The notes: generated by a model not told the origin, from the letters alone. DNA of 64,000 nucleotides from Mucilaginibacter conchicola (GCF_003432115.1 NZ_QWDC01000005.1:124001-188000); one strand, 5' to 3'; counted from the stretch's first letter, positions 43,502-52,425 are shown. Translations and numbers: made by a program.

Positions 43502-44311
43502 TTAGCTAACTCGCGGTTGGTTCATGGCAGTAAGCATGTTACCGTAAATTGAGTTAAGCGACGCAAGGTTCTTAGCTAAGCGACCTACCTCTTCTTTAAA
43601 CTGTTTAGAATCTTCTAATGATTCGTTAAAGTTGTTCATGGTAAGCGCCAGGTTCTGATAAAACTTGTTCATTGATTTTAAGTGCGCGCTTGAGTCTTGT
43701 AGCTCCAGCTCATAAACCGCGTTTAATGACGACAGGTTTTTAGCCAGGTTGTTCACCTGATCGTGGTACGCTTTGGTATCAATGTTAGTATTAGCCATTT
43801 CAGCAAGGTTAGCAGATGCTTTATCAAAAGCATTGCTTAAGTTATCGTAGCTTGCTGTAGCCTGTTTTACTTTGTTGGTGTAGGCAATAGTTGCATCGCC
43901 GGCATCGGTAACGCGCGATATAGCGTTTACTTTATCACCAAAGGTTCTTAAACCTTCGCCAAGGCTGCCAATAAGCTCAGGGCCAATTTTGGCATCCTCA
44001 AGCATTTTATCCAACGCTGCTGTGTTTGAGAAATTAGCAGGAACTGCTGCAGCCGGGCGGGCCGATACTTTTGGCAGTTCTCCGTTGTAATCCTCATCCA
44101 ACTCAGGATAAGCACGTGTCCAATCAATCTCCTTGTCTTCCCTCTGGAAGCCTAACATCAAGAACAATAAAGCCTCAACTGTTAAACCACCGGCAATAAA
44201 ATAGGTTGAGCCCGGTAAGTGAAGGATCTTGAACATCAATCCCACAATTACAATAGAGGCACCCCATGATACGATGTTGCCAATTCCGTAAGGTTTTTTC
44301 TTCCCAGCCAT
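43502..44311 (-). CDS. gldL: Type IX secretion motor protein GldL/PorL
   Basis: Inner-membrane partner of GldM, 269 residues. Two N-terminal transmembrane helices (IVSWGASIVIVGLMFKIL and YFIAGGLTVEALLFLMLGF) contain the membrane-embedded Glu in TVEALLF thought to be used in proton flow, and KILHLPGS is the family signature between them. The C-terminal ~190 residues are cytoplasmic coiled coil. GldL and GldM form a 5:2 rotary motor in characterised species. Confidence 0.93.
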   Translation of the reverse strand: MAGKKKPYGIGNIVSWGASIVIVGLMFKILHLPGSTYFIAGGLTVEALLFLMLGFQREDKEIDWTRAYPELDEDYNGELPKVSARPAAAVPANFSNTAALDKMLEDAKIGPELIGSLGEGLRTFGDKVNAISRVTDAGDATIAYTNKVKQATASYDNLSNAFDKASANLAEMANTNIDTKAYHDQVNNLAKNLSSLNAVYELELQDSSAHLKSMNKFYQNLALTMNNFNESLEDSKQFKEEVGRLAKNLASLNSIYGNMLTAMNQPRVS

Positions 44312-44355
44312 AATCTTTTTGTGTAGTAGTAGTTTTGTTATTTGTGTGTTTTGTT

Positions 44356-45681
44356 TTAGCGTCTGTCTCTGATGTCGCGGCCCATGTAATCAGTTACGCA
44401 ACGGAAACCGATATATGATTTCGCAGTGTCCTGATACTCAAAGCTGCGGGTTGAGTTTTGTAAGAAGTAACCTATATCTTTCCACGAACCGCCGCGTACC
44501 ACCTTGCGTTTTAACACTTCAGGGTCGCTGGCTTTAGCTTCGTAATGGAAAGCCGGGTTAAGGTCATGCACAAAGGTTGATGCAGACTCATCATAAGCTG
44601 ATGATGTCCACTCGGCAACGTTGCCGGCCATGTTGTACAAACCAAAATCATTAGGGAAATATGAACGTACGTTTACCGTGTAAGCGCCGCCATCATCAGT
44701 GTAGTTACCACGGCCCGGTTTAAAGTTGGCCATTAAACAACCTTTTGCATTTTTGATGTAAGGGCCGCCCCAAGGGTAATCAGTACCTATACGGCCACCG
44801 CGCGCTGCGTACTCAAACTGTGCCTCATCAGGCAGTTGGTAAGGGTTGTTGTGCGGTAGTTTACGTTTATCTTTAGCGCCATCGCTTAAGCGGGTGCGCC
44901 ATACGCTGAAAGCGCGTGCCTGGCGCCAGGTAACACCAACAACAGGGTAGTTACGGAAAGCAGGGTGAGAGAAATAACCCTCAACCATAGGCTCGTTAGC
45001 TGCGTAAGAAAAATCGCTTAACCAAACAAGGGTATCAGGGTAAACACCCACGGTATCGCGGATGATGAAATCTGAACGGCGCTTGGTTTTATCATTACGG
45101 TAGTTTGATGCATCGCGTAACGACATTAATGAGTAGTTATACTTTAACAGGCGGATATCGATCTCGTTACGGTCAAATATACGGTCATCACCCTGGTAGT
45201 AAAGGCCTTGCAGTTTTTGTTGATTTGCTGAAGCATTTTTACCTTTTAAGCTGAATACAGGGTTTTTAGCCACATAATCCCAGTTAATGTACTTGCGGCC
45301 ATTAGGATCTGCAGGAGCACCTTTTTTTGGCTGGTAGTAATATTTCTGATCGTTTAGATAGCTGGTAATAGCGATAGAGTCGCGCACCCAAAAAACAAAC
45401 TGTTTGTATTTGGTGTTTGATATCTCAGTTTCATCCATAAAGAACGGCGATACCGTTACCTGTTTAGTTTGTGCGGTTTGGGCAAATGACACATCCTGGT
45501 CGGTTTGGCCCATTAAAAAGGTACCGCCTTTGATGTACACCATTCCGTAGGGCGTGGTAGCCCTAAAATTGCGCTGCCTAACACCGGTTACCTCACCGTT
45601 GTTACCGCCGCCACCACCAATACCACAACCGGTTAAAACAGTACCGGTTAAAACTGCAATCACAAAGTATAATTGTTTCAT
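44356..45681 (-). CDS. gldK: Type IX secretion lipoprotein GldK/PorK
   Basis: Outer-membrane lipoprotein with a fold like formylglycine-generating enzyme, 441 residues. The lipobox is VLTGC with Cys19. The domain begins MVYIKGGTFLMGQTDQD and contains PFFMDETEISNTKYKQFVFW, LPDEAQFEYAARGG and MAGNVAEWTSSAYD, all FGE-family blocks. In this operon it is structural rather than catalytic: GldK and GldN build the periplasmic ring. It is the first gene of gldKLMN. Confidence 0.92.
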   Translation of the reverse strand: MKQLYFVIAVLTGTVLTGCGIGGGGGNNGEVTGVRQRNFRATTPYGMVYIKGGTFLMGQTDQDVSFAQTAQTKQVTVSPFFMDETEISNTKYKQFVFWVRDSIAITSYLNDQKYYYQPKKGAPADPNGRKYINWDYVAKNPVFSLKGKNASANQQKLQGLYYQGDDRIFDRNEIDIRLLKYNYSLMSLRDASNYRNDKTKRRSDFIIRDTVGVYPDTLVWLSDFSYAANEPMVEGYFSHPAFRNYPVVGVTWRQARAFSVWRTRLSDGAKDKRKLPHNNPYQLPDEAQFEYAARGGRIGTDYPWGGPYIKNAKGCLMANFKPGRGNYTDDGGAYTVNVRSYFPNDFGLYNMAGNVAEWTSSAYDESASTFVHDLNPAFHYEAKASDPEVLKRKVVRGGSWKDIGYFLQNSTRSFEYQDTAKSYIGFRCVTDYMGRDIRDRR

Positions 45682-45840
45682 TTTGTATCCAAAATCAGTA
45701 TTATGCTTTAATCTCCTATAAAAAATACCGAAACGCCCCGAATATATTAAAATTTACCGTATGCAAGGCTAAAAATTCTTTTTTAACGAGAGGTATTGTT
45801 ACCACGGTTAAAAGCTTTACAACCTGCGTATTAAATAAAA

Positions 45841-45885
45841 AACGGTGAAAATATTTACTCCGTTTGAATAAACATTTTCACCGTT
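45841..45885 (-). terminator. Terminator after hemD
   Basis: AACGGTGAAAAT and ATTTTCACCGTT arms form a long stem. On the minus strand the hairpin is followed by TTTTTATTT. It separates hemD from gldK. The 45686-45840 part of the gap must hold the gldK promoter, but I see no exact consensus. Confidence 0.8.
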
Positions 45886-45930
45886 ATACGCTTGGCCACG
45901 CAGAAAGTTGCGTTCGGCTACAGTTAAATT

Positions 45931-46695
45931 TTATTTATTAGCTTGTTTAACGTATTGCTCAATAGCCATAGTCATTGACGGGGCGCCTGGTGTTGGTGCC
46001 GGGATATCTAAGATAAGGCCTGCATCAAGCACTGCTTTATGGGTAGTAGCACCAAAAGCTGCGATACGTGTATTGTTCTGTTTAAAATCGGGAAAGTTCT
46101 TGTAAAGCGATTGTATGCTTGATGGGCTAAAGAAAGCTATCACATCATAAAACACTTCGGCAAGGTCACTTAAATCGCTGCATACGGTGCGGAAAAGCAC
46201 AGCAGGAGTAAAGTTGTAACCATTATCTAACAAAAACTTCTGGGTTTCCTCTGCCGCAACATCAGAGCATGGGTAAAGGAACTTCTCGGCCGAGTGTTTC
46301 TTTAATACCTCTGCCAGATCGGCGGCGGTTTGTTTACCAAAGAAGATCTTACGCTTGCGGTATTGGATATACTTTTGCAAGTAAAGCGCAATGGTTTCTG
46401 AAAGGCAGAAATACTTCATTTCTACCGGTACCTCAAAACGCATTTCTTCGCATATACGGAAGAAGTGGTCGGCTGAGTTACGGCTGGTGAAAATTACCGC
46501 AGTAAAATCGGCCAGGTTAATTTTTTCCTTACGGAAGTCCTTGGCAGGTACGCCTTCTACGTGAATAAATGATCTGAAATCGATCTTTAAATTGAGCTTC
46601 TTAGCAAGTTCAGCGTAGGGGTTCTTGTCGTTCTCAGGTTTTGGTAATGTAACTAATATACTTTTAACCTTTTTCTTTCTGTCTTCCAATGCCAT
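45931..46695 (-). CDS. hemD: Uroporphyrinogen-III synthase (HemD family)
   Basis: Cyclises hydroxymethylbilane with ring-D inversion in haem synthesis. The 254-residue protein has the two-domain alpha/beta HemD fold with low sequence conservation. Recognisable blocks are VKSILVTLPKPENDKNPYAE, FTAVIFTSRNSADHFF in domain 2, KFLYPCSDVAAEE, DVIAFFSPSSIQSL and IAAFGATTHKAV. Catalytic residues are not strongly conserved in this family. It follows the DUF4271 gene by 5 bp; this pairing upstream of gldK is familiar from other Bacteroidota. Confidence 0.82.
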   Translation of the reverse strand: MALEDRKKKVKSILVTLPKPENDKNPYAELAKKLNLKIDFRSFIHVEGVPAKDFRKEKINLADFTAVIFTSRNSADHFFRICEEMRFEVPVEMKYFCLSETIALYLQKYIQYRKRKIFFGKQTAADLAEVLKKHSAEKFLYPCSDVAAEETQKFLLDNGYNFTPAVLFRTVCSDLSDLAEVFYDVIAFFSPSSIQSLYKNFPDFKQNNTRIAAFGATTHKAVLDAGLILDIPAPTPGAPSMTMAIEQYVKQANK

Positions 46696-46700
46696 TTTAT

Positions 46701-47708
46701 CTACCTAAATCCAATATTAAGCGCCTTTATCAGTATTAATATAGGGCAAATTTCGAGGGCACAAAGATACATAAATAAATAAAACTTATGAAATCGGAAA
46801 TTTGTAATAATGCTTACGCTGCTGCGCAGGTACTGCCATATAAATATAATTATTACCAATACCAGGGTAATAGCCAGCAAGAAAGGGATAAAGGCATCGG
46901 CAATTAGGCTAAAGCACACGGCTACAGGCAAAAACACAAAAGTGATATTAAAATACGTGAGCGATAAGGTAGCTATATAGTCATCAACCAGCTTACTGAT
47001 ATCAAACACAAAACCCAGAAATTTAAGTACTAAAAGTTTAACTGCAAATAACGCAATGATAACAATAGACAGGGTTATGAATAGCTGGAAGCCTGCAATT
47101 GTATAATATACCTTATAATAACCTGTAGTAAGCAAATACAGCAACATACCGCAGGTAAGCCCAAAAAGGATAAACAAGCCGATAAACGTCCATGCGTTAA
47201 TAGGGCTTTCTTCTTTCCCGGCGGGGCCGGCGGCCTTGCGATGGTAAAAAGACTGGAACACGTTAGCAACATCCTTGGTTGATGCGATATTTAAACCGGC
47301 AGCAAAAAGCAGCAAAATAAATATTACGCCTATCACCCAAATATCGCGTGAGGGGCGCGTGTGGCCGTACCCCTGATGGGACGCAACTTTAGTTGTTAAG
47401 CCCAGGAAAAGATCGTTCTTGTAAGCATTGGCCTTAAGGATGCTATCTACAAATGCGTTGGGCCGCTCAGGATCGGGCTTGGCTATGTACAACATAGAAA
47501 GCGAATCTGATATGAACTGCTCACGCATGGCCGATGCGTGGGCTACCGAATCTAAAAAAGGTAACGGACCAGTAAAACGCGGCTTCGGTTTTACCACAGG
47601 CGTATCAATAGCTACCTCGGTGGTATCATCGCTTACCTGTGCCTGCGCTGCAGAGCAGCCCAGGGTTATCAATAAAATAAATACTGTAAGCCAGCGTGTA
47701 GGTGCCAT
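46701..47708 (-). CDS. DUF4271 family membrane protein
   Basis: A 335-residue protein with an N-terminal signal-like helix (LTVFILLITLGCSAAQAQ), a proline-rich extracytoplasmic segment (about 25-115) and about seven transmembrane helices in the C-terminal two thirds (for example VIFILLLFAAGLNIAS and FIGLFILFGLTCGMLLYLL). This layout matches DUF4271. The function is not known. It is cotranscribed with hemD and located upstream of the type IX secretion operon. Confidence 0.8.
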   Translation of the reverse strand: MAPTRWLTVFILLITLGCSAAQAQVSDDTTEVAIDTPVVKPKPRFTGPLPFLDSVAHASAMREQFISDSLSMLYIAKPDPERPNAFVDSILKANAYKNDLFLGLTTKVASHQGYGHTRPSRDIWVIGVIFILLLFAAGLNIASTKDVANVFQSFYHRKAAGPAGKEESPINAWTFIGLFILFGLTCGMLLYLLTTGYYKVYYTIAGFQLFITLSIVIIALFAVKLLVLKFLGFVFDISKLVDDYIATLSLTYFNITFVFLPVAVCFSLIADAFIPFLLAITLVLVIIIFIWQYLRSSVSIITNFRFHKFYLFMYLCALEICPILILIKALNIGFR

Positions 47709-47800
47709 CAGCCCGCAAAGTTATTGTATTTATTGGATGATGCGTAATACAAATAAACCAGACCGGTGTGCCGCTAAAAGTCAATTAATATCCAAAAACT

Positions 47801-47911
47801 GTCATTTCGAACGAGCAGCAGGGAAGGAAAGCGGGCCGGCGTGAGGAGAAATCTTCTACGCCATAAGTAGCAGCTGCAGAAGCTTTCTCCTCGTACCTCG
47901 TTCGAAATGAC
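47801..47911. repeat. Palindromic repeat, family 2
   Basis: GTCATTTCGAACGAGCAG...ACCTCGTTCGAAATGAC with inner arms GAGGAGAAATCTTCTAC and GCAGAAGCTTTCTCCTC. It lies in the 250-bp gap between the divergent DUF4271 and hemW genes, so any promoters must flank it. Confidence 0.85.
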
Positions 47912-47958
47912 AAATTTTTCTTACACGCCAATTAAAATAATATCCCGATTTTTGCGCT

Positions 47959-49080
47959 ATGGCAGGTATTTATCTTCATGTTCCGTTTTGCAAGCAGGCC
48001 TGCCATTATTGCGATTTCCATTTCAGCACTTCCTTAAAATATAAGGACCAAATGCTGGATGCCATGCTCCGCGAACTGGAACTGCAAAAGGATTACCTAA
48101 AGGGCGAAACCATAGAGACCATTTACTTTGGCGGCGGCACCCCCTCGGTATTATCTGCCGATGAGGTGAACAGCCTCATCAACCGCATAACGCAATTACA
48201 CAGTGTTAGCAGCAATGCCGAGATCACACTCGAGGCCAACCCTGATGACCTTGGCAGGGAGAAAATAAACGCGCTGCGCCAAACGCCTGTTAACCGCTTC
48301 AGTATAGGCATCCAATCCTTCTTTGATGAAGACCTGGCCTGGATGAACCGCGTGCACCGCGCGCAGGAAGCCGAAGCATCGGTAAAGCGCGCCCAGGATG
48401 CTGGCTTTGAGAACATCACCGTAGATCTTATTTACGGCTACCCCTTGCTTACCGATAGTAAATGGAAACATAACCTCGAAACAGTTTTCTCTTTAGGCAT
48501 CCCCCATGTATCAGCCTACAGCATGACGGTTGAACCGCAAACCGCCCTGGCAGCGTTCATCAGCAAAAAGAAACAACCGCCCATGAACGAACAGCAAAGC
48601 GCCGAGCAATTTGCCTACATGCTTGATGCCATGCAAAGAAATGGTTTTGAGCATTACGAGATCTCTAACTTTTGCAAGCCTGGTCATTATAGCCGCCATA
48701 ATTCTAATTATTGGAAGGGCGTAAAATACTTGGGCATTGGGCCATCTGCACATTCGTTTAATGGCGATACCCGCCAGTGGAACATCGCCAACAATGCCAA
48801 GTACTTGCAGGGTTTAAGCGATAACACCATCCCCGCCGAAACCGAAATCCTTACCGAAGCCGACCGCCTCAACGAATACATCATGACCTCGCTCCGTACC
48901 GTCTGGGGGCTGGATCTGAATAAATTGGATAGCATCGCCTCAGGTGCGTCATCAACCTTAATGAAAATAGCCGAGGAATATATCTCTCAGGGAAAACTAC
49001 TAAAGAATGCCAATGTGCTAACGCTTACTACCGAAGGTAAGCTATATGCGGATGCCATTGCTGCGGAAATGTTTTTTTAG
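47959..49080 (+). CDS. hemW: Radical SAM protein HemW (haem chaperone)
   Basis: A 373-residue radical SAM protein related to the oxygen-independent coproporphyrinogen oxidase HemN. The iron-sulfur cluster motif is Cys11-x3-Cys15-x2-Cys18 in HVPFCKQACHYCDF. GGGTPSVLS is the SAM-binding glycine motif, and NRFSIGIQSF and ISNFCKPGHYSRHN are HemN/HemW blocks. The short length and N-terminus fit HemW, which binds and delivers haem, better than HemN. There is no operon partner. Confidence 0.88.
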   Translation: MAGIYLHVPFCKQACHYCDFHFSTSLKYKDQMLDAMLRELELQKDYLKGETIETIYFGGGTPSVLSADEVNSLINRITQLHSVSSNAEITLEANPDDLGREKINALRQTPVNRFSIGIQSFFDEDLAWMNRVHRAQEAEASVKRAQDAGFENITVDLIYGYPLLTDSKWKHNLETVFSLGIPHVSAYSMTVEPQTALAAFISKKKQPPMNEQQSAEQFAYMLDAMQRNGFEHYEISNFCKPGHYSRHNSNYWKGVKYLGIGPSAHSFNGDTRQWNIANNAKYLQGLSDNTIPAETEILTEADRLNEYIMTSLRTVWGLDLNKLDSIASGASSTLMKIAEEYISQGKLLKNANVLTLTTEGKLYADAIAAEMFF

Positions 49081-49092
49081 GGTACCCAATCT

Positions 49093-49187
49093 CGTCATTG
49101 CGAGGAACGAAGCAATCTCTTTAAGCAAATCCGGCATGCAAGGCGTTAACTTGTCCTAAAGAGATTGCTTCGTTCCTCGCAATGACG
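49093..49187. repeat. Palindromic repeat, family 1 (symmetric arms)
   Basis: CGTCATTGCGAGGAACGAAG...CTTCGTTCCTCGCAATGACG. Both arms are the CGAAGCAATCTCTTTA type, so the stem is almost perfect over about 27 bp. Confidence 0.9.
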
Positions 49188-49308
49188 CATGAAGAAAATC
49201 ACCCCCACTCCATTTAGCTATCCATCACACCGTTTCAGAGTTCGAAATAAAAATCCGCAAGGTGGGTTATCGGCGTATCTCTAAACAAATACGATAACCT
49301 CAAAAACA

Positions 49309-49857
49309 ATGAAAAAATTAATCATCGCGGCGTTTGCCTTAGTAGCTATTGCAATCAGCCCAAAAACTTTTGCTCAAACTAAAATGGTTGGCGGTGCACC
49401 TATGTACCCAACCAAAGATATTGTTGACAATGCTGTAAACTCTAAAGACCACACTACCCTTGTAGCGGCTGTTAAAGCTGCGGGTTTGGTAGAAACTTTA
49501 AAATCTGCCGGTCCGTTCACTGTATTTGCTCCAACTAACGAGGCTTTCGATAAACTGCCAAAAGGCACTGTTGAGACCTTGTTAAAACCAGAGAACAAAG
49601 ACATGCTGACCAAAATATTGACCTACCACGTAGTAGCAGGTAAATGGAGCGCAGCCGAACTAATGGCAAAAATTAAAGCAGGCAACGGTACAGCCGAATT
49701 GAAAACGGTAAGCGGTGGCACTTTAAAAGCCATGGCACAAGGTAAAAAAATATACCTGGTTGATGAAAAAGGCGGCAAAAGCTGGGTAACCATTGCTGAT
49801 GTTAACCAAAGCAACGGCGTTATACACGTAGTAAACACTGTTTTAATGCCAAACTAA
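49309..49857 (+). CDS. Secreted fasciclin (FAS1) domain protein
   Basis: A 182-residue exported protein: signal peptide (MKKLIIAAFALVAIA, cleaved near TFAQ) and a single FAS1 domain from about residue 38. Diagnostic pieces are FTVFAPTNEAFDKLP (motif H1) and the C-terminal NGVIHVVNTVLMP (motif H2), with TYHVVAGKWSAAEL between. FAS1 domains mediate adhesion to cell surfaces or matrix, but bacterial single-domain members are mostly uncharacterised. It stands alone, upstream of a long inverted-repeat region. Confidence 0.92.
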   Translation: MKKLIIAAFALVAIAISPKTFAQTKMVGGAPMYPTKDIVDNAVNSKDHTTLVAAVKAAGLVETLKSAGPFTVFAPTNEAFDKLPKGTVETLLKPENKDMLTKILTYHVVAGKWSAAELMAKIKAGNGTAELKTVSGGTLKAMAQGKKIYLVDEKGGKSWVTIADVNQSNGVIHVVNTVLMPN

Positions 49858-49864
49858 TAATTAG

Positions 49865-50099
49865 TAGGCAGTTCTTAGTTAGCAGTTTGCAGTGAGAGGA
49901 GATTGATTCTGATAGGCAACTGTAAAAACAAATATGTACTCAGTTGGCGGCAGCGGTTGGTTTTAAAAATTAAGGAGTTTAAGGTTAATTGTAAAACCGC
50001 CAACTGAGTACAGAATTTGCAGCTTTGAACAGTTGACAGTTTTTGGTTCCCGGTTTGCAGTCAGAAAAAAAAGCTGCAAACTGTCCACTGTAAACTGCC
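49865..50099. repeat. Nested inverted repeat of about 235 bp
   Basis: Fills most of the 370-bp gap after the fasciclin gene. A perfect 16-bp inverted repeat, TGTACTCAGTTGGCGG (49935-49950) and CCGCCAACTGAGTACA (49997-50012), is nested within outer arms GGCAGTT...AGCAGTTTGCAGT and CTGCAAACTG...AAACTGCC. No ORF is supported. The arms resemble 38822-38910. Confidence 0.75.
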
Positions 50100-50109
50100 A
50101 ACAAAATAA

Positions 50110-50143
50110 AAAGCCCGGATGGTTTGACCATCTGGGCTTTTTT
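50110..50143 (+). terminator. Intrinsic terminator
   Basis: AAAGCCCGGATGG-TTTG-CCATCTGGGCTTT-type stem followed by T-rich sequence, about 250 bp after the fasciclin gene, beyond the nested repeat. Confidence 0.85.
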
Positions 50144-50227
50144 GTCAGCCGAATTTCAAAATGAGTTAAGCCCGTGTTTGCTCATTATTAAATAATTAAT
50201 TTTACAGCAATCACTATTTATAGAAAA

Positions 50228-51109
50228 ATGAGCTTGTCCCTAACTCAGATAGACAGGGTTGACACTATCACTAAAGAAGATTTTGTTAACAATTACTTAA
50301 AGCCACGCAAGCCGCTGGTGATAAGCAAGGCTACCGAAACATGGCCGGCTTTACAAAAATGGACTTTTGAGTACCTTAAAGAAGTTGTGGGCGACCAAAC
50401 TGTTCCCCTGTACGATAGTTCAAAGGCCGATCCTTCAAAGCCCATAAACGCATCTGCCGCCGAAATGAAGTTTGGCGACTATATTGATCTGATACAAAAA
50501 GAACCAACCGACCTGCGTATATTCCTTTTTGATCCGATAAAACATGCGCCGGGTTTACTGGAAGATTACCGTTCACCATCAGATCTGATGGGTGGTTTCC
50601 TTGATAAATACCCTAATATGTTCTTCGGCGGGCAGGGTTCGGTAACGTTCCTGCATTATGATATAGATCTGGCGCATATTTTCCATACGCATTTCAACGG
50701 CCGTAAGCACGTTATTTTGTTTGATAACAAATGGAGCGAGCGCCTGTACTGTATCCCCTTCGCTACTTACGCTTTAGAAGACTACGATATTGCCAACCCC
50801 GATTTTGAGAAATTCCCGGCACTTAACGGCATTGAAGGCCAGGAGACGATATTGGAACACGGCGAAACCTTGTTTATGCCTACCGGTTTCTGGCACTGGA
50901 TGAAATATCTGGATGGATCATTCTCCATCTCGTTACGTGCCTGGGACAGTTCATGGGCCATTAAAGCAAAGAGCCTGTACAATTTAACCCTGCAGCGCAA
51001 ATTTGATGACATCATGAAAAAGAATTTCAAAAGCCGCTACATGGACTGGAAAGAGCACTTGGCCATTAAGCGTGCCAACAAAGCCCTGGCCGACGGGAAA
51101 CCGTTGTAG
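50228..51109 (+). CDS. Cupin-like (cupin_8 / JmjC-type) oxygenase, paralog 1
   Basis: A 293-residue cytoplasmic protein of the JmjC-related Fe(II)/2-oxoglutarate oxygenase group (cupin_8, like FIH). Iron ligands are visible as His143-x-Asp145 in FLHYDIDLAHIF and His223 in MPTGFWHWM. LKPRKPLVISKATETWPA is the family's N-terminal helix-strand. The likely reaction is hydroxylation of a protein or small molecule; the target is unknown. The gene is followed 360 bp later by a same-length paralog, alignable without gaps and about two-thirds identical by eye. A terminator separates them, so each is its own unit. Confidence 0.83.
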   Translation: MSLSLTQIDRVDTITKEDFVNNYLKPRKPLVISKATETWPALQKWTFEYLKEVVGDQTVPLYDSSKADPSKPINASAAEMKFGDYIDLIQKEPTDLRIFLFDPIKHAPGLLEDYRSPSDLMGGFLDKYPNMFFGGQGSVTFLHYDIDLAHIFHTHFNGRKHVILFDNKWSERLYCIPFATYALEDYDIANPDFEKFPALNGIEGQETILEHGETLFMPTGFWHWMKYLDGSFSISLRAWDSSWAIKAKSLYNLTLQRKFDDIMKKNFKSRYMDWKEHLAIKRANKALADGKPL

Positions 51110-51150
51110 TTAGATTTGAGATATTAGATGTGAGATTTGAGACTCACCTA

Positions 51151-51184
51151 AGCCCTTCGATGCAAAGCATCGAGGGGCTTTTTG
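51151..51184 (+). terminator. Terminator after cupin paralog 1
   Basis: AGCCCTTCGATGC-AAA-GCATCGAGGGGCT followed by TTTTTG. Between the gene and this hairpin is the stretch TTAGATTTGAGATATTAGAT and its continuation, which recur after paralog 2. Confidence 0.85.
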
Positions 51185-51208
51185 TTTAACTAAATATCAA
51201 AACACAAA

Positions 51209-51312
51209 TGTCATTTCGAACGAGGTACGAGGAGAAATCTTGCTACTCTGTAAGTTGATGGATTTTACGGAATAACACGATTTCTCCTCGCTCCCGCTCG
51301 TTCGAAACGACA
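51209..51312. repeat. Palindromic repeat, family 2
   Basis: TGTCATTTCGAACGAGG...GCTCGTTCGAAACGACA with inner arms GAGGAGAAATCTTG and CGATTTCTCCTCGC. The two arms are of different subtypes (GGTACGAGGAG and CTCCTCGCTCCCGC). It is followed by AATGACTCAATGCCCCAATG at about 51338, a small motif also seen near 24900 and 23500. Confidence 0.85.
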
Positions 51313-51469
51313 TATTCTTGTATCTGTAATCTTGCCAATGACTCAATGCCCCAATGACTCACTCAAAAAACTTAACACCTGCTTAACGCCAATCCAACAA
51401 TTAACTCCGTTATTTGGCAAATTGGGATAAGTTGTGCAACATTGCATAACATTCCTTTAATGTAACCTT

Positions 51470-52351
51470 ATGAGTTTTAAACTATCCCCTATTGATACTG
51501 TTGATACCATCAGCGCCGAAGATTTTCGTAAAAACTATCTGAAACCTCGTCGCCCGCTCATCATTAAAGGCCTTACCAACACCTGGGCAGCCCGCGAAAA
51601 ATGGACGCCCGAGTATTTGAAAAGTGTGGTAGGCAACAAGGTGGTACCATTATACGATAACTCAAAGGCCGATCCTGCAAAACCCATCAACTCATCGGCA
51701 GCAGAAATGCCTTTTGATGAATATATTGATCTGATCCGCTCTCAACCTACCGAGCTGCGCATATTTTTCTTCAACATATTTAAGCATGCGCCACAGCTGT
51801 TGAATGATATTGCCATACCAAAAGACCTTATGGGCGGCTTTATAGAAAGCATGCCGGCTATGTTCTTTGGCGGTTCAAACTCCGAGACCTTTTTGCATTA
51901 CGACATTGATCTTCCGCATATTTTTCATACCCACTTTGGTGGCCGCAAGCATGTAATATTGTTCGAGAATAAATGGAAAGAGCGCCTCTACTGCCTGCCA
52001 AACGCAACCTATGCGCTGGAAGATTATGACGTACTGAATCCCGATATAGAAAAATACCCGGCTCTTAACGGCATCCCCGGCATTGAGGCATACCTTGAGC
52101 ATGGCGATACCCTGTTTATGCCAACCGGCTACTGGCACTGGATGAAATACCTGGATGGTTCTTATTCCTTAAGTCTACGCGCGTGGGATAAATCATGGGC
52201 TATAAAAGCGCAAAGCCTGTATAACCTCACCATCCAGCGTAAGTTTGATGATGTGATGAAAAAAAGCTTCAAAAGCCGTTATATGGATTGGAAAGAAGGC
52301 GTGGCTATTAAACGTGCTAATAAAGCATTGGCTGAGGGAAGGCCGGTGTAA
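51470..52351 (+). CDS. Cupin-like (cupin_8 / JmjC-type) oxygenase, paralog 2
   Basis: A 293-residue tandem paralog of the gene at 50228. All three iron ligands are kept (HYDIDLPHIF and MPTGYWHWM), as are the C-terminal helices SLYNLTIQRKFDDVMKK and SFKSRYMDWKE. Differences concentrate in residues 30-55, 100-140 and 185-210, which include the surface expected to contact the substrate. The two copies may therefore have different targets. The 3' flank repeats that of paralog 1, showing that the duplication covered the untranslated region too. Confidence 0.83.
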   Translation: MSFKLSPIDTVDTISAEDFRKNYLKPRRPLIIKGLTNTWAAREKWTPEYLKSVVGNKVVPLYDNSKADPAKPINSSAAEMPFDEYIDLIRSQPTELRIFFFNIFKHAPQLLNDIAIPKDLMGGFIESMPAMFFGGSNSETFLHYDIDLPHIFHTHFGGRKHVILFENKWKERLYCLPNATYALEDYDVLNPDIEKYPALNGIPGIEAYLEHGDTLFMPTGYWHWMKYLDGSYSLSLRAWDKSWAIKAQSLYNLTIQRKFDDVMKKSFKSRYMDWKEGVAIKRANKALAEGRPV

Positions 52352-52390
52352 TTTAGATTTGAGATATTAGATGTGAGATTTGAGACTCGC

Positions 52391-52425
52391 TAATAAAAGC
52401 CTCTGCGTTGCAGAGGCTTTTATTA
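52391..52425 (+). terminator. Terminator after cupin paralog 2
   Basis: TAATAAAAGCCTCTGC-GTT-GCAGAGGCTTTTATTA, a perfect 16-bp stem whose 3' arm is T-rich. Confidence 0.9.

Noticed and set aside
44356-45681. gldK read as a sulfatase-modifying (formylglycine-generating) enzyme
   Set aside because: The FGE fold is real, but the lipobox and the position at the head of gldLMN identify the structural type IX secretion lipoprotein.
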